A stretch of DNA of 64,000 bases from Amphimedon queenslandica (GCF_000090795.2 NW_003546257.1:25705-89704); one strand, 5' to 3'. Positions 49,968 to 63,398 are shown, counted from the first letter of the stretch. Program-made: numbers and translations. Notes: generated from the letters alone by a model not told the origin.

Positions 49968-51486
49968 CATCTCAGGGAAAGTCAGGACGATTCATGGAGA
50001 GATTTACTGAAAGGAGGATATCACAGCATGTTATCTTTATTACTAGCTGGGCTGGCCGACCATGCCCGGCTAGTAAACACACACATACCTTCCCTTGCAT
50101 GATAATTATAATATTGATATCTTTGTGTATAGCTACGTCACGTCACGGGCTCTTGGAGAAATGAGCCATCACGTTTATACGCGATGTTTTGCATGTGAAA
50201 TTATTATTTTGTTGACCCTAGTGTAAGGACACCACCCGTTCCTACCGCCATGCCTGATGTGCTTGTTTATAGTTGTCCCGTCATACACTAGGCAGTATGT
50301 TTCTAGTAGTATGTGAGGGAGATGCTGTCAAGAATGGAAAGCTGGTGCATTGGAGTAACATACTGGTGGGGGTGTGTGCGAATACACACTCTCATTAGTG
50401 TGTACTTCAATGATCAGTTTTTCATTCTTGGCAGCATCTTGCTCACTAGGTTTAAATACCAAGTATTACTAGAGATATGTTGCCTGGTGTGTGCTGGGAT
50501 GTAGGATAATTATGTATTGATATTATCATGTATGTATGTGTGTGTCAGGCATGGTCAACAGTTAGTCAAAACTGACTGCTGTTTGCAGTGTTCAAGAGAG
50601 GTCAGGTAGTTGTCAAAATACAGCATGCCTTCTTGTCGCTGTAGGTAAGAATGGTAATTAAGTAATTAAAAATGAAGATACTAGCATTTCATCGTCTACC
50701 ATACTACTCCAGGATTACTCAAGGGTCAGAAGTATTTTTTCTCCTCTTTCCTTTCTTTCTTTTCTATTCCTCTTTTCTTAATTCCCCTCTTATTTCTAGT
50801 ACTTCAATTTCTACCTTTTCCTTTAATAATTGCAATCATTACTTCTTTCCCCCAGCTAGTTCCTGGTGCTTTAGAAGACGTAGCATTTTAGAAAGGAGAG
50901 CAAATAGTAGAGAAACCAACCTTTAGAGAGAGGGTGAGGAAGAGAGTCGTAGAAAGACGAGCCTTTAGACGACATGAGCATCTGAGAATGACAAGACATG
51001 AGCCTTTAGAGTGAGGGAGAGATTGGTAGAAAGATGAGCCTTTCCTTCTCCTCCTCCTTTCTATCTTTCCTTTATTCCTCTTTTCTTAATTCCCCTCTTA
51101 TTTCTAATACTCCAACCTCTACCTTTCCCTTTAATTAGTACTTAATTAGTAATGTACATGTAATTAAATAGTTTAAATAATTAATTAATTAATAATAGTA
51201 CATGTACTTAATTAATAATAGTACATGTACTTAATTAATAACAGTACATGTACTTAATTAAATAGTTTAAATGTACTTCAATATAATTATAATTGTTGCT
51301 TCCTTCCCTTATAGCTAGTTCCTGGTGCCTTTAAAAGATGGGATTTTCGAGAGAGACCAACAACGTGTACATTGTGTGACATGTAAGGTACTCTGGTTCA
51401 TAGCTAAGGTTCAGTAGAGGCTATAGCATAGGATGGAAAACTAAGTTATAGTTATACAGGATAGGCTGGTATGGTAGATATAGGCT
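49968..51486. other. Gap with an internal direct duplication
   Basis: No supported coding exon. A TTCCTCTTTTCTTAATTCCC segment at ~50768 recurs at ~51072, and AGCTAGTTCCTGGTGC at ~50858 recurs at ~51314, so a module of about 300-450 bp is partly duplicated. The block GTACATGTACTTAATTAAT is repeated three times at ~51190-51260. Confidence 0.65.
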
Positions 51487-51489
51487 AGT

Positions 51490-52448
51490 TTAGTTTGTTA
51501 GTGTAAGAAACGGTTGTATATTGGTACTAGATAGGTTATAGTTCAGTTTGTTAGTGTAAGAAATGGCTGAATATTGGTATTGGTGATGGTTTAGTTTGTT
51601 CATGTAAGAAATGGTTGCATATTGGTATAGGTGATAGTTTAGTTTGTTCGTGTAAGAAATGGCTGTATATTGGTATAGGTGATAGTTTAGTTTGTTCGTG
51701 TAAGAAATGGCTGTATATTGGTATAGGTGATAGTTTAGTTTGTTAGTGTAAGAAATGGTTGTATATTGGTATAGGTGATAGTTTAGTTTGTTCATGTAAG
51801 AAATGGTTGTATATTGGTATAGGTGATAGTTTAGTTTGTTAGTGTAAGAAATGGTTGTATATTGGTATTGGTTATAGCTCAGTTTGTTAGTATAAGAAAT
51901 GGTTGTATATTGGTATAGGTGATAGTTTAGTTTGTTAGTGTAAGAAATGGTTGTATATTGGTATAGGTGATAGTTTAGTTTGTTAGTGTAAGAAATGGTT
52001 GTATATTGGTATAGGTGATAGTTTAGTTTGTTAGTGTAAGAAATGGTTGTATATTGGTATAGGTGATAGTTTAGTTTGTTAGTGTAAGAAATGGTTGTAT
52101 ATTGGTATTGGTGATAGTTTAGTTTGTTAGTGTAAGAAATGGTTGTATATTGGTATAGGTGATAGTTTAGTTTGTTAGTGTAAGAAATGGTTGTATATTG
52201 GTATTGGTTATAGTTCAGTTTGTTAGTGTAAGAAATGGTTGTATATTGGTATAGGTGATAGTTTAGTTTGTTAGTGTAAGAAATGGTTGTATATTGGTAT
52301 TGGTTATAGTTCAGTTTGTTAGTGTAAGAAATGGTTGTATATTGGTATAGGTGATAGTTTAGTTTGTTCATGTAAGAAATGGTTGTATATTGGTATAGGT
52401 GATAGTTTAGTTTGTTAGTGTAAGAAACGGTTGTATATTGGTACTAGT
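51490..52448. repeat. 48-bp minisatellite, about 20 copies
   Basis: The unit runs from TTTAGTTTGTTAGTGTAAG to ATGGTTGTATATTGGTATAG plus GTGATAG, 48 bp. As 48 is a multiple of three, the minus strand stays open for 293 codons of a 16-residue repeat (NKLNYHLYQYTTISYT). There is no start context, signal or flanking exon, so this is treated as satellite DNA. The first and last units share a variant (AAACGG...GGTACTAG) absent from the interior. Confidence 0.95.
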
Positions 52449-52570
52449 AGAAACGCGAAACAGTAGGCATAGGTAGTTTATTATTTATTATTATTTATGA
52501 TTATTTTTTAAATTATTTATTATTTTTATTTATTTATTATTATTATTTATTATTTTTTATTATTTTTGGC

Positions 52571-52654
52571 CCTGGGGGCGCCCCCAGGCCTTTATTATTT
52601 ATTATTATTTATTATTATTTTTTATTATTTTTGGCCTGGGGGCGCCCCCAGGCC
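52571..52654. repeat. Two GC-rich perfect palindromes 64 bp apart in AT-rich DNA
   Basis: CCTGGGGGCGCCCCCAGG at 52571-52588, and an extended version of 22 bp at 52633-52654 (GGCCTGGGGGC + GCCCCCAGGCC). Both are followed by CCTTTA and separated by TTATTA-rich sequence. They stand out sharply from the surrounding >85% AT stretch. Confidence 0.9.
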
Positions 52655-53071
52655 TTTACTATTTTTTGGGCAGCAATGTAGTGCAGCCTCCTCGTGGCGC
52701 TGCCTGGGATCACTAGTGGTTACTACTGCTAGTGATGCTAAGAGCACTACAAGGAGGTTATTAAAATACTACAGAATTACATGTCTTTTATAGGTAAGAA
52801 TAATTATTGTTGAAGACTACATTGCTAAGTATAATAATAATAATCATATCACTGCTCAGTCTAGGCAACACTACAAAGAATTAAAGAATTGTTGCAGCAT
52901 TATTAATATGCCTTTATAGAGGGGCATTTTTAGTAAGTTAAATAACTGTGCTTTATTTTATTGTAGTACCTTTCTCTTCTTTTAAATACAAGTCATACAA
53001 CACAGCATACCGAGCTGCAGCATACAACTCAACTCCAAACTGCACCAAAATTCATCATCTGGATAATACTA

Positions 53072-53079
53072 GGCGTGGC
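53072..53079 (+). promoter_or_regulatory. GGCGTGGC and CACGTG elements upstream of MARCHF6
   Basis: GGCGTGGC at 53072-53079, 31 nt upstream of the MARCHF6 ATG, with TCACGTGC at 53094-53101 between them and the start in AAAAATGGCCACC. Same arrangement as at KAT5. Confidence 0.45.
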
Positions 53080-53110
53080 TTTACATTTTAAGTCACGTGC
53101 ACAAATAAAA

Positions 53111-56100
53111 ATGGCCACCGCTGAAGGTAGGTTTTTTCTGGTTTTCTTTGTTTCTTGATTTACTGTATATCCTATTGTGTTTAAACAGATATTTGTCGTG
53201 TGTGCCGTTTATCTGGTACTTCTGATAGGCCACTCTTCCATCCTTGCCTGTGTACTGGAAGCATACGTTATGTTCATCAAGATTGGTTAGTATATATAAT
53301 ATTTTCATATAATTTTAAAATCTGATGTTTAGTTTAATGCAGTGGCTCCAGCACAGCAGGAAAGAGTAAGTTTAGTTTATTATTTATTTATGTATTTATT
53401 TGTTATTGTAGATATTGCGAGCTTTGTCATTATAAGTTTCAGTTTGCATCAAGTAAATATACCATTTTAACCTCCGTTTTAACGTAATATTTTTCATTAT
53501 TATCTATTGTTAGTATATAGAGCTGATATGCCAAGATGGCTGCCAGTCAATTACATATACAAGACTTTAGTTCGTGGTCTGAACCAAAGGCTACAGAGAT
53601 GGTTCCATTTTTGTTTTGTTCTCTTCACATGGCTATACCTCCTACCAGTTTGTACATGTAAGACAAATAATAGTTCCACATAATGTGACTAACCACTGTC
53701 TGTGACAGATCGAGTTTACTGCGTCGTTTTTAAAGGAGACTTTTGGGGTGTCATAACACTGCCATGGGAGCTAATAACATTGTAAGTAGTACATTAGACT
53801 AATGCTCCCTCCATTATGACTCTATTATTTCCTTATTGTCCCTACATTTCTTATTGATTCTATTTCTCTCCTTCCTCACCCTTCCCCCTCTCTCCCTCTC
53901 TCTCTCTCTTCAGTGCTAATCTGATCCTAGAGGGACTAGTTGGACTCTTCATTGTCTTTGTGTCGCTCTTGGCCTTCATAAGTTTGGTCTGGCTCAAGGA
54001 CCAGCTGACAACAGGCACTGGCCCTGACTGGCTCACAGCTGATCAACAAGAGGCTCAGAGGCAAGCAGAACCGACTCCGAGAGACAACATGTCCGATGAT
54101 GAGAAAGCTAAACTGATTAATGACGCACACATCGACATGAGGAAAAGGCAGAGAACGGCGGAGAGACTTAGCATAAACGAGTCGAATAAAAAATGGAGGA
54201 AAGATAACGAGGTGTGCATAGTATATGTATACATGTTAGTAGTACTTTTATTCATTAGATTTAAAGGTCTGTTTTATATGACATAATGCATGCATGTACT
54301 GTACATAATGTATATATTTACTTTACATATAATGTACTTGTACATACATATACATGTATGTACATGTATCTACATTTAGCATTTTTCTTATAGAAATTCA
54401 TCAAAGAGTTAGAAGATGCGACTGCTAAACGGTTTTACGAGGAAGGGGTTGAGCTGAGAAAGAGGCAAATGGAGTTGATCTACCAGCTGGAGTTACCAAT
54501 GAACCACTATATGCCTGCACTGAAGGCAGCCAGACTCAAGAACATTGAAGGGATCGAGAAATGGAAGAACGATATAGTCGAGGACTTGAAAAAGAAGTAC
54601 ATCATATCGTCTGATGTTGTGGGACTCCCTCCTGAAGCTGCTGCCATTGTTGATGCAACACCATTACCATCTTTAGAAGAAAGGGGTAGGAATGAAAACC
54701 AATTGCATTCATGTGTACAATGTACATGTATATATATACATTTGGTCTATTCTAACTTTTAGTAATGTTCATGTACATGTACATATATTTATTTCTTGCA
54801 TGATTGACTTATTTCTATTTTTTGTGTGTACAGGATTGACACCAGAGCAAGCCACATTGTTTGAGTTGCATCAAGACAGACCAGTACCAATCACTGATGA
54901 ATCAAGAAAGAGAGAGCTGGAGGCAGAGCTTGATGAAGTTACTAATCGACTCATGGAGCTGACTGTGTCTCAAAAATTAGAACATGAGAGAATAGTACAG
55001 TAAGGACTCAGCTCATCTATACTCATTGAGTTAATCCTGCATCGTTGATTTGAATCAATCTCATTGATTTGAAATCAAGCATGAATCACATACACATATG
55101 TATGTATAATGTACATGTATATGCCAAGATCTACTATGTCATGTCATACTACTTCTTTTTATTACTTAGTTACTTATCAATGGAGACCCTTGATTCAGAC
55201 ACACTCGATGAACTCTCCGAGGGAGAGCGAGACATGATTGGATCGTCCCGTTTTGCTCATCAAATTTATAACCGGAAGTTCGAAGATGAAGCGGCCATGA
55301 TGGCGGGTCACATGGCGGAGGTGAGGGTAGCTCACCCTGTGCTAATGGAGAGGACGATCCCTACCTGGTACCAACGGGTCACTGGTAGGAATAACAACAA
55401 CGACCAACAAGACCAAGTAAATGGGAAATAATTGCATAGGCAGTATTATCGTATAATTTTGAAGCAAGCAGGAAAAATTTTTGGATTGCAGCATATTTTT
55501 GGTTGCTTAGCTCAAAAAAATTGATAAATGTGCATTGTATTGCTGTATCCTTTATACTGTACTTACTGCATATTTATTAAATTTCATTTACCATCATTCA
55601 TAAGTTTATGTGTGTGCTAGGAGCTAAAGTTACACTGCCTTCTTTCTTGCTACAGGCTGAAGCTAGGAGAAGGAGACAGAATGCTCCAGCAAGACCTAAC
55701 ATTGGTCAAGCACTAGTGGGGCTGGCCAGAGAGCCTCAAGGTACACAGCAGCACCTGGACACATTTATTAACACGAAACCATTGAGATGTTATATGTTTA
55801 TTAACATGTGATACCAATACCATAATGATATGTTATATTGACATCTTTTATGTATTGTACATGTATATTCATATTTATTTTCATTGACAGATCCCAATGC
55901 TGAAGCGTTGCAAGCTGATCAACTAACTAAAGTAATCAACTTTTTTCATTCCGCAATCAGTTCATATTTTTTGTTTTTTTTTTCTGTTACAGATGTTAGG
56001 ATTGGATGGCTCCTACCAGTTTTTGGTACATGCATCTAATTTTTTACACGTATTTAGTGTAAATTTTATATCTTAATTTATAGGAACATGTGATGTGGAT

Positions 56101-58025
56101 GCTGCTACTGATGACTGCACTATTATTAATATTTGGTAAATCCAGTACAATATGTACTAATGCACTATACACTGAGATTGTCCATTTATTTCTAGGACTT
56201 ATTCCTAACAAAGTCGGCCAACTATTTACAAGTTACCTGTCAATAGACCAACTGGTATTTAACATAAACTGTGTACATGTATATTTTGTAATTATGTATA
56301 TTTTTATTAATATTAATAATTATTATTAATAATTTGTAACTGTAATATTTTCTTCTTTATTAGTATTGTTTTTATTATCGTTATTTTTCTATGCAGGCAT
56401 GGAATGATAACTGGAGGATATTGTTCTCCACAATCAATGGTTATGTCATTGTCATGATTCTTATCGTTATTTTATATGTATCCTCTATATATTTAACCTT
56501 ATAATAGATGCTAATGTAATATGTTCATGTAGTTTCCCCACCTTTATATTGTATGGACTATAGATGCCACTTTATTTGTTATTTTTCTTAATGATTGTGA
56601 TGCCTGATGTGCTATGTATATATGCATAGTATGTGGTTGGATTATTCAAATTAGCAAAGTGAGATTATTTATTTATTTATTTGACTATTTATTATTATTA
56701 TTTGGCTATTTTTTGAACTGAACTGATTTTGAGCTCATTCCGATCAAAATTGGATTTTTTTACGAATTTTTTAAGTTGCTCCAAAATCGGGCCAAAGTCC
56801 ATGTACTATAATAGTACAGGGATTTTGGCAAAATTTTGTCAAAAATGACTAGGAGAGAATTCTTCATTTTTATAATATTTTCTGATACATATACATGTTC
56901 TTATGTTGCGTAGAAAGTTTGAGCTGATTCTGATCAAATTTGGATTTTTTACGATTTTTTACGATTTTTTAAAGTTGCTCCAAAATCAGGCCAAAGTCCC
57001 TGTACTATAGTACAGTGATTTTGGCAAAATTTCATCAAAAATGACTAGGAGAGAATTCTCCATTTTTATAATATTTTCTGATACATATACATGTTCTTAT
57101 GTTGCGTAGAAAGTTTGAGCTGATTCTGATAAAGTTTGGATTTTTTACGATTTTTTTAAGTTGCTTCAAAATCAGGCCAAAGTCCCTGTACTACAGTACA
57201 GGGATTTTGGCAAAATCTCGTCAAAAATGACTCGAGAGAATTCTCCATTTTTATAATTTTTTCTGATACACATACATGTACATATACATGTTTTAATTAT
57301 TGATTATTATTTTTATATTATTTTTAGAATAAAGAGCTTCCTTGGTATGGCTTACCTAGCCCTCAAGATATCAACATTGCTTCTCCTTGAGGCTGGAATA
57401 TTTCCACTCTGCTGCGGCTGGTGGCTGGACATTTGCTCGTTTGTATGTGAAAGACATAAATTCATTTATTTAATAATTTTTGTACTGCAGTCTTTACTAG
57501 GCACTAGTCTGAAGGCTAGACAAGCAAGCCTCAATTATGCTCCTGGTAATAATTTTATTTTTAAAAAATGACTTTAAAAATTTAACTTTTTAGCTACAAA
57601 AAATTATATTAAATTGTTGTATTTTTTAATGCAATTTTAATTACTAATATTATTATTTTTTAGGTACTGTAATGTTTCTTCATTGGTTGGCTGGGATGAT
57701 ATTCATTTTCTATTTTGCTTCGTTTGTCGTCTTGCTCCGTGAAGTACTCCGTCCCGGGGTGATGTGGTTCTTAAGGAACCTTAACGATCAAAACTTCCAT
57801 CCTATACAAGATGTAAGCTTGATTCTTTCTCTATCATTTACTTTCGTTTCTTTTCTTTTCCATTTTTACTTTATTTTTTTCTTCTTTTTCCTTTCTCTCT
57901 CCTACATGTAGATGATCAGTCAGCCATTTCAAAAGCACTTCAGACGCTTCCTAATGTCTAACGTAAGACAAAAGAATTAATACTTTTTCAAATATATTCT
58001 AAATAATAACTGAACGCATACACAT

Positions 58026-58058
<33 letters not shown>

Positions 58059-61000
58059 GATTATGTTTGGTGTCAGTATATTGGTATTGATATACATACC
58101 AAGTCGTCTCGTTGTATACCTCTTCCCTTGGTTCTTGCCATACAACCTAACGCTAATGAGGTAACCCCTGTAATATTGATGCAATTATTAAATAAATATT
58201 TTGCATACTTTTATGTATTTTTAATTTTGATGATAAAAATAATTATGAATTTATTTCTAGTACTGTGAGTCCTATAAGAGAGGTCCAGTTGGAGTTGATT
58301 CTGCTTCAGTTCGTAATACCCACTTTACTTGAGCACTCCAATACAAGAGCAGCCATAAAGAATGGAGTTATCATGTGGTCTAGATTTATGGCTAAAATAC
58401 TGTAAGTGAATGACATACTATGAGACCTACATGTACATTACTGTAAAAATGTAATTTTACTTGAAAAATCCAATTTTAATGTTTCTACACAATATATAAT
58501 ATACACATGTAAGAACATGTATCAGAAAGTGTAGCTATATATAGTACAGGGTTGATTATTGAATATCAACCTGTGTGACTGTGTGTATCTGTGGTGAAGA
58601 AATTAGTGTATGATTATTACCAGAAAATTGCCAAATATAATGAGGATGATTGTGTGATGCAACATTATGCAATATATAGGCCATACATTATATCCACATT
58701 GTACTTCTCCATACAATATTTGTATTTTATTTATTTTATTTTATTTATTATACATTTAGTAAACTTGATTCATATTTACTGGATAACCCACAGACTGGGG
58801 TAAGCATTATTTATTTAATAGTATTATCATTACTCTTAATTCCACTATTCTTCTCTATAATTATTTCTCTCTTAGGGTGTGGTTGTTGATATGCACGGTA
58901 ACGTCATAATGACACTACCTTATGATCCTAACTGGGAAGGTCCTGTACATCCTGGCCCTGCTGAAGTACTTGGCCCAGGATTTGCTCCGTTTAAACCTTA
59001 CTTGAGAACAAAATACTTCTTTCTTAGAGTAAGTATAGTTGGTTTAACCCTAGGAACGAGTTTTTCTGGTTCTTTATTTCGTATTAATTGTATGATTGCC
59101 AAATTACCACCATTTCATGGAAGAGTATAATTGACAAACGAGAAACAAATGATTCTGGAATCTGCCCTTCACAATTTCATGCCAATTGATCATCAATTTG
59201 TACATACTGTGCTTTGCAATTTCCACAAAATTAATTATATACAAATAACAAATTAACAATACATATAAAAAATGTGTTATACAAATGATGTCCTGCTCTA
59301 GTGCTCTGTACCCTTCTTTCCTTTTTAGGTCACTATTCTATTGTTTATTTCTGTAACGAGTATAATCACAGTCAGTGCTGCATTTCTACTTGGGCCAGGT
59401 ACTTGCTTGCATCTATCACCACATACTTTATTAAGTTATTCACCTTCTGCCTCTGCCTCTCTAGTCTTATTAGGTAGAACCCTGATGGGGTACATTGGTT
59501 TAATTGCTCCTCCAGACATATACACAGCTGCTATTGGTATGTATGTGGTGTGGGTGACAGTGAGGGTTGCCACTGCCATCATTTCCAAGACAAGAGAAGG
59601 ATTTGGTGTCATCATGAAACAGCTTCTACTCTGGACCTATCAGGTATATTCCTGGAAGAAGATAGCATTTAAAAAAGAGAGAGAGAGAGGGTGGGAATGG
59701 AATAATAATAATAAATCAAAGAAGACTTACATGTTTTGGTTACTTTTAACAAAGAGATCAGAGAGAGTGACTTCAAAGAAGCGATGAATTGGTCTAATTA
59801 TTTTCTCTTTATTAATTTTGATTGTGTTTTAGGGTATGAAGTGTGCGATAGCTGGTTTCCTCTTATTCATCGTCATCCCATTACTGTTGGGTAATCTTGT
59901 TGACCTACTCATCATCTCTCCAATAAGAGTACCAACCAACAGAACACCTATCACCTACTTCAGCACTGTAAGTACATTTATGTGATGTACTGTATCCATA
60001 TACTGTATGCATGTATATGTACATGTACATTGAAAAAATTCACGTACTCTTGATGTACGTGTTACATTTTATTTTAATCATAAGAGCAGTATATGTATAC
60101 AGCGAGTTTTTATGTGAATAAATCATGTACTCTTGATACATACATGTACATGTATGTGTTACATTTATTTTGTTCAATGTAATAAATGATGGAGTTAATG
60201 ATACAGCATATTTCAATCGGCCCTTGCATCTTATACTGAAACTCAAAGGATTAAAAATATTAATGCAATCATGTATATACATGTAGTTACAATATCAATT
60301 GCGTCAGTGACAATTGTTATCTAACGATATTTTATTTGGTATGCGGGGTTGGCTCGACTCTGTCCCAGTTTTATGCTCTCATTCCATATAATAAACTGAC
60401 TACATCATAATTGTATCCTTGATTACTTCCAATCAAAACTATCGCAAAAGGTGACACATTTATCATTTCTTAATGTAGTCCGAGTTTGTGTGCATGTATG
60501 GACGTGCAAATACTTTTGTTTGTTAATTTAATGCTGTTTACTATCACACAGTCTTTAATAATGACTATTAAGCTTATGTTTTCTTAATACCCCTGTCTTG
60601 TGTTGTCTGGTTTCTCTATGATGCGTGCATAAACGGATACTCCATCATTACTGGATGTTTACTAGTTTTAAAGGGGAATTATACCATTAGGATGTGTTCT
60701 AGCTAGTATTGCTTACATGTAGATATTGTGTTTGTTTATATTTATGCATGTACATGTGTAGGTGAATGCAAATCGAATTGGCGGTATTGTTCCTGTATTT
60801 GGTAGATTATGACACTTGCTGTGACTTGAGAGCACTCACATGTACTCCGTAATGCAATAAGTGTGATGCAGCCATGTTTACTTCAAAAGGATTGCTACAT
60901 ATTATGACAATTCCATGGATTGTTATAATGATCATTAATAATATCAAGGCATTGCTGTGCATCACTTATTGAGTCATAAACTAATTTCCTTTGTCATTTA

Positions 61001-62891
61001 TTTACTTAAATTTATAGTTATCTATTTGCTTTATTTTTGCTATTTATTTACATTTTAAATTTAATTTTAGCCATTTATTTCCTTATTTTTCTCATTTTAT
61101 TCCATTAGGAATGGGCCCTTGGCTTATTACACATGAAGTGCTCCTGTGGCGTCATTTGGCTTACAGACACGTCATTCAAACGCACTCTGGACCAACTCTA
61201 TCAACGCGGCGTCCGTAACATGAGTCTCTCGTTTGTCCTAGTCTCTGTTGCATGGCCTGTTATCTCTTACCTCTTCTTGTTCATATCAGTTCCCTACGTG
61301 TTCTTTATAACCATCTTCTATCAGACAGGTTAGTTTAGTTATGCACATGTAACATGTACGAGGAAGAATGGATGGAATGGTAAATGATTGAAGAATTGAA
61401 ATATGAATGGAATGTTGTTGTCATACTTGTTTATTTGTAAAGTGTTTATTTGTGTTTGCATAGCAGAGACAGTGAAAGCAGGATAAAGTATATTGAGCAA
61501 ATTATAGAGTAATTAGTGCCCATCTCCCTTTTCTCATGGTTGGATACATTCTTAATATGACAGTGTTGTTTACTGCACTACATGTTTTAAGGAAGCTATT
61601 TCTCTGAATGCATTCATAGCCAATAGATCCGGTTGTATAGGAAAGGCTTCTGTGTACTAGTCAATACATCATTCCTGCTATAGCTTGCAGCTCAGTACCA
61701 CTTTACATGTTCTAGTGTAGCTGTTATTACTAGAGAATATTTAATCACAAATAGGCTGTGTTAGTCCATGCATAAGCTTTATATAGCATCAAAGCATTAG
61801 ACTATATTAGACTTTCCAATGAAGAGAATTGAGCATGAATAATTTAGACAAGAAGAGACAGTGTTACTCAATGATATCAGTATTAGTATTGCATGCATTG
61901 GTGGATAATGTTGTATATATTTATTGATATTATTAGTTTTTGGAATAATGTTCATGCAATTGTGCATGAAAATTTCTTGCAACTGCAACTAACAATTACT
62001 GACTGTATCGTTTACATTCTTATGATTATTAGTCCATTGTAGTGAAGTTCTATTTAGTTACTCAATACCAGCACAATGACTCTGCATGTAGCTGCAATCG
62101 GTACTATTATCATGTTGTATGTGGTGATGAAAACAGGATTCATGATAATTCCATCTTGCCAATGGTCCATGACACATGTGCTACAGTGACAGTCTCACTA
62201 ACATGTAGTATCCATTACTGGCCCATTGTAGTGTCCATTACTTCATTCTCCTAGTATTGCTGGAGTAGCTGTGTTTAATGTGATATAATGTAATGATGCA
62301 ACTAACTGCAGGGTATTCTTTATTTCTTATTAATTTTACTATTGCATATATAGATTCACATTTAAAACTCTGCAATCTTTATACACTGTTATAATAATAA
62401 TAATAATTATTATTATTATTATTTTTAGGATTAACCAGCTATGCAACGAGCTTCTTATGGTATCGCTATTGCTATGCACTTTCTTTCTTTTTGCTGGTTG
62501 CATTGAGCATGATGCTAATAATTGTGAAGCAGTCCACAAAGATATACTCCAATATTAGGAATAAAGAGTAAGTTGTTTGCCTTCTTCCTCCTTTAATAAG
62601 CACTCCATAGCATTATAAATAATAATAATAATATTATACCAATAAGCTTCCTTGTATTGAAAGGTCAACGTGGTTTATGTACTGAAGTTGGCCAAGTTCA
62701 TACAAAGTTCAGCTTATTGGTGATTTCATGCACTTCGTGTTGTGTCTGTCCTGTTTGTTCATGAACATTTTAATACTTCAAATCTTTTTCTCAGATATTT
62801 GATTGGTCGTCAGTTGGTTAATTATGGTACAGTAGCTACAGAAGAGTTCACTCCAATGGCCGTACCAGTTGAAGAGACTGGCCATGATTGA
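53111..62891 (+). CDS. MARCHF6: MARCHF6/TEB4, ER-membrane RING-CH E3 ubiquitin ligase
   Basis: Doa10-type ligase for ER-associated degradation; controls squalene monooxygenase in mammals. ATG at 53111 (MATAEDICRVC). The RING-CH is spread over three exons: [55 protein letters not shown]. Membrane segments follow, starting [17 protein letters not shown], then a charged cytosolic region (~54050-55760; [13 protein letters not shown], coiled-coil [18 protein letters not shown]). The TEB4 core shows [89 protein letters not shown] and [40 protein letters not shown] and [14 protein letters not shown] follow, ending [19 protein letters not shown]. More than 20 exons, mostly with short introns; the longest is ~59970-61108. 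Confidence 0.95.
56725..57290. repeat. ~180-bp palindrome-bearing repeats, three units (MARCHF6 intron)
   Basis: Reverse orientation. Palindrome-like cores at ~56799-56821 (ATGTACTATAATAGTACAGG, with a 3-bp insertion), ~56998-57017 (one mismatch) and ~57184-57203 (CTACAG core). The body TTGAGCTGATTCTGATCAAA and AGGAGAGAATTCTCCA recurs in each. Confidence 0.9.
58027..58060. repeat. (ATT)n microsatellite at MARCHF6 acceptor
   Basis: ATT run directly preceding the exon that starts [20 protein letters not shown]; it serves as the intron's 3' end. Confidence 0.9.
59970..61108 (+). other. Longest MARCHF6 intron (~1.1 kb)
   Basis: AT-rich, with two copies of a GTACTCTTGATGTAC.../GTACTCTTGATACAT... 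segment followed by GTGTTACATTT (~60044-60075 and ~60124-60170). No nested gene was recognised. Confidence 0.65.
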
Positions 62892-63052
62892 TTATTATAA
62901 CTTGTGATCATTGTTTACATTTTATGCAGCCCTTGTGTTTGTATATCACAGTTTGTCATTAATTACACTTAATATTTACTTATATATGCCCCCCTGTGCA
63001 TCATTGTTTGTATAGGCATTCATGCTTCTAAATATAGTTACAGTTTCAGGAA

Positions 63053-63058
63053 AATAAA
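63053..63058 (+). promoter_or_regulatory. Candidate MARCHF6 polyadenylation signal
   Basis: AATAAA about 160 nt after the MARCHF6 stop, in a 3' flank without further coding sequence. Confidence 0.5.
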
Positions 63059-63151
63059 AATTTTCTGCACTAAAATTGGGTTAATGAGTTTAGGATTGTG
63101 CACTTCTAATTGCAGGATTTTTTGTGGTTTATAGTTTGAGAAGTTGATGAT

Positions 63152-63398
63152 AATATGTGACCATAATTGACAAAAGGTACCTTATGGCGGGTAGTGAAAT
63201 TTGTCTTTCTAGCCTAAGAAATCCAACTTCCTGAGCTCCATTTATCATAAAATTACTCCACAGGATGCAAAAAGTTACCATGAAACTTTTAGAAACAATG
63301 ATTGTCTAACAAAGCACTCACAAGTTGATATTTTCCATTATAAGGATCAATTTTAAAATCCGCCATAAGGGCCCTTTTGTCAATTATGGTCACATATT
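63152..63398. mobile_element. MITE-like element with ~39-bp terminal inverted repeats
   Basis: The left end starts AATATGTGACCATAATTGAC and runs through AAAAGG..CCTTATGGCGG. The right end is the reverse complement, ending GTCAATTATGGTCACATATT. The outer 26 bp are perfect, with two mismatches in the next 13. The total is 247 bp with no coding capacity. A target-site duplication was not clear. Confidence 0.75.

Noticed and set aside
51490-52371. 293-codon open minus frame as a repetitive protein gene
   Set aside because: It is open only because a 48-bp satellite unit is a multiple of three and happens to lack stops in one frame. There is no signal, conserved flank or splice context.
51490-52448. 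Regular 48-bp repeats as a CRISPR-like array
   Set aside because: Units are directly abutted with no unique spacers, and the genome is animal.
59341-59787. 148-codon + frame as an independent membrane protein
   Set aside because: It is MARCHF6 transmembrane exons read through a retained intron.
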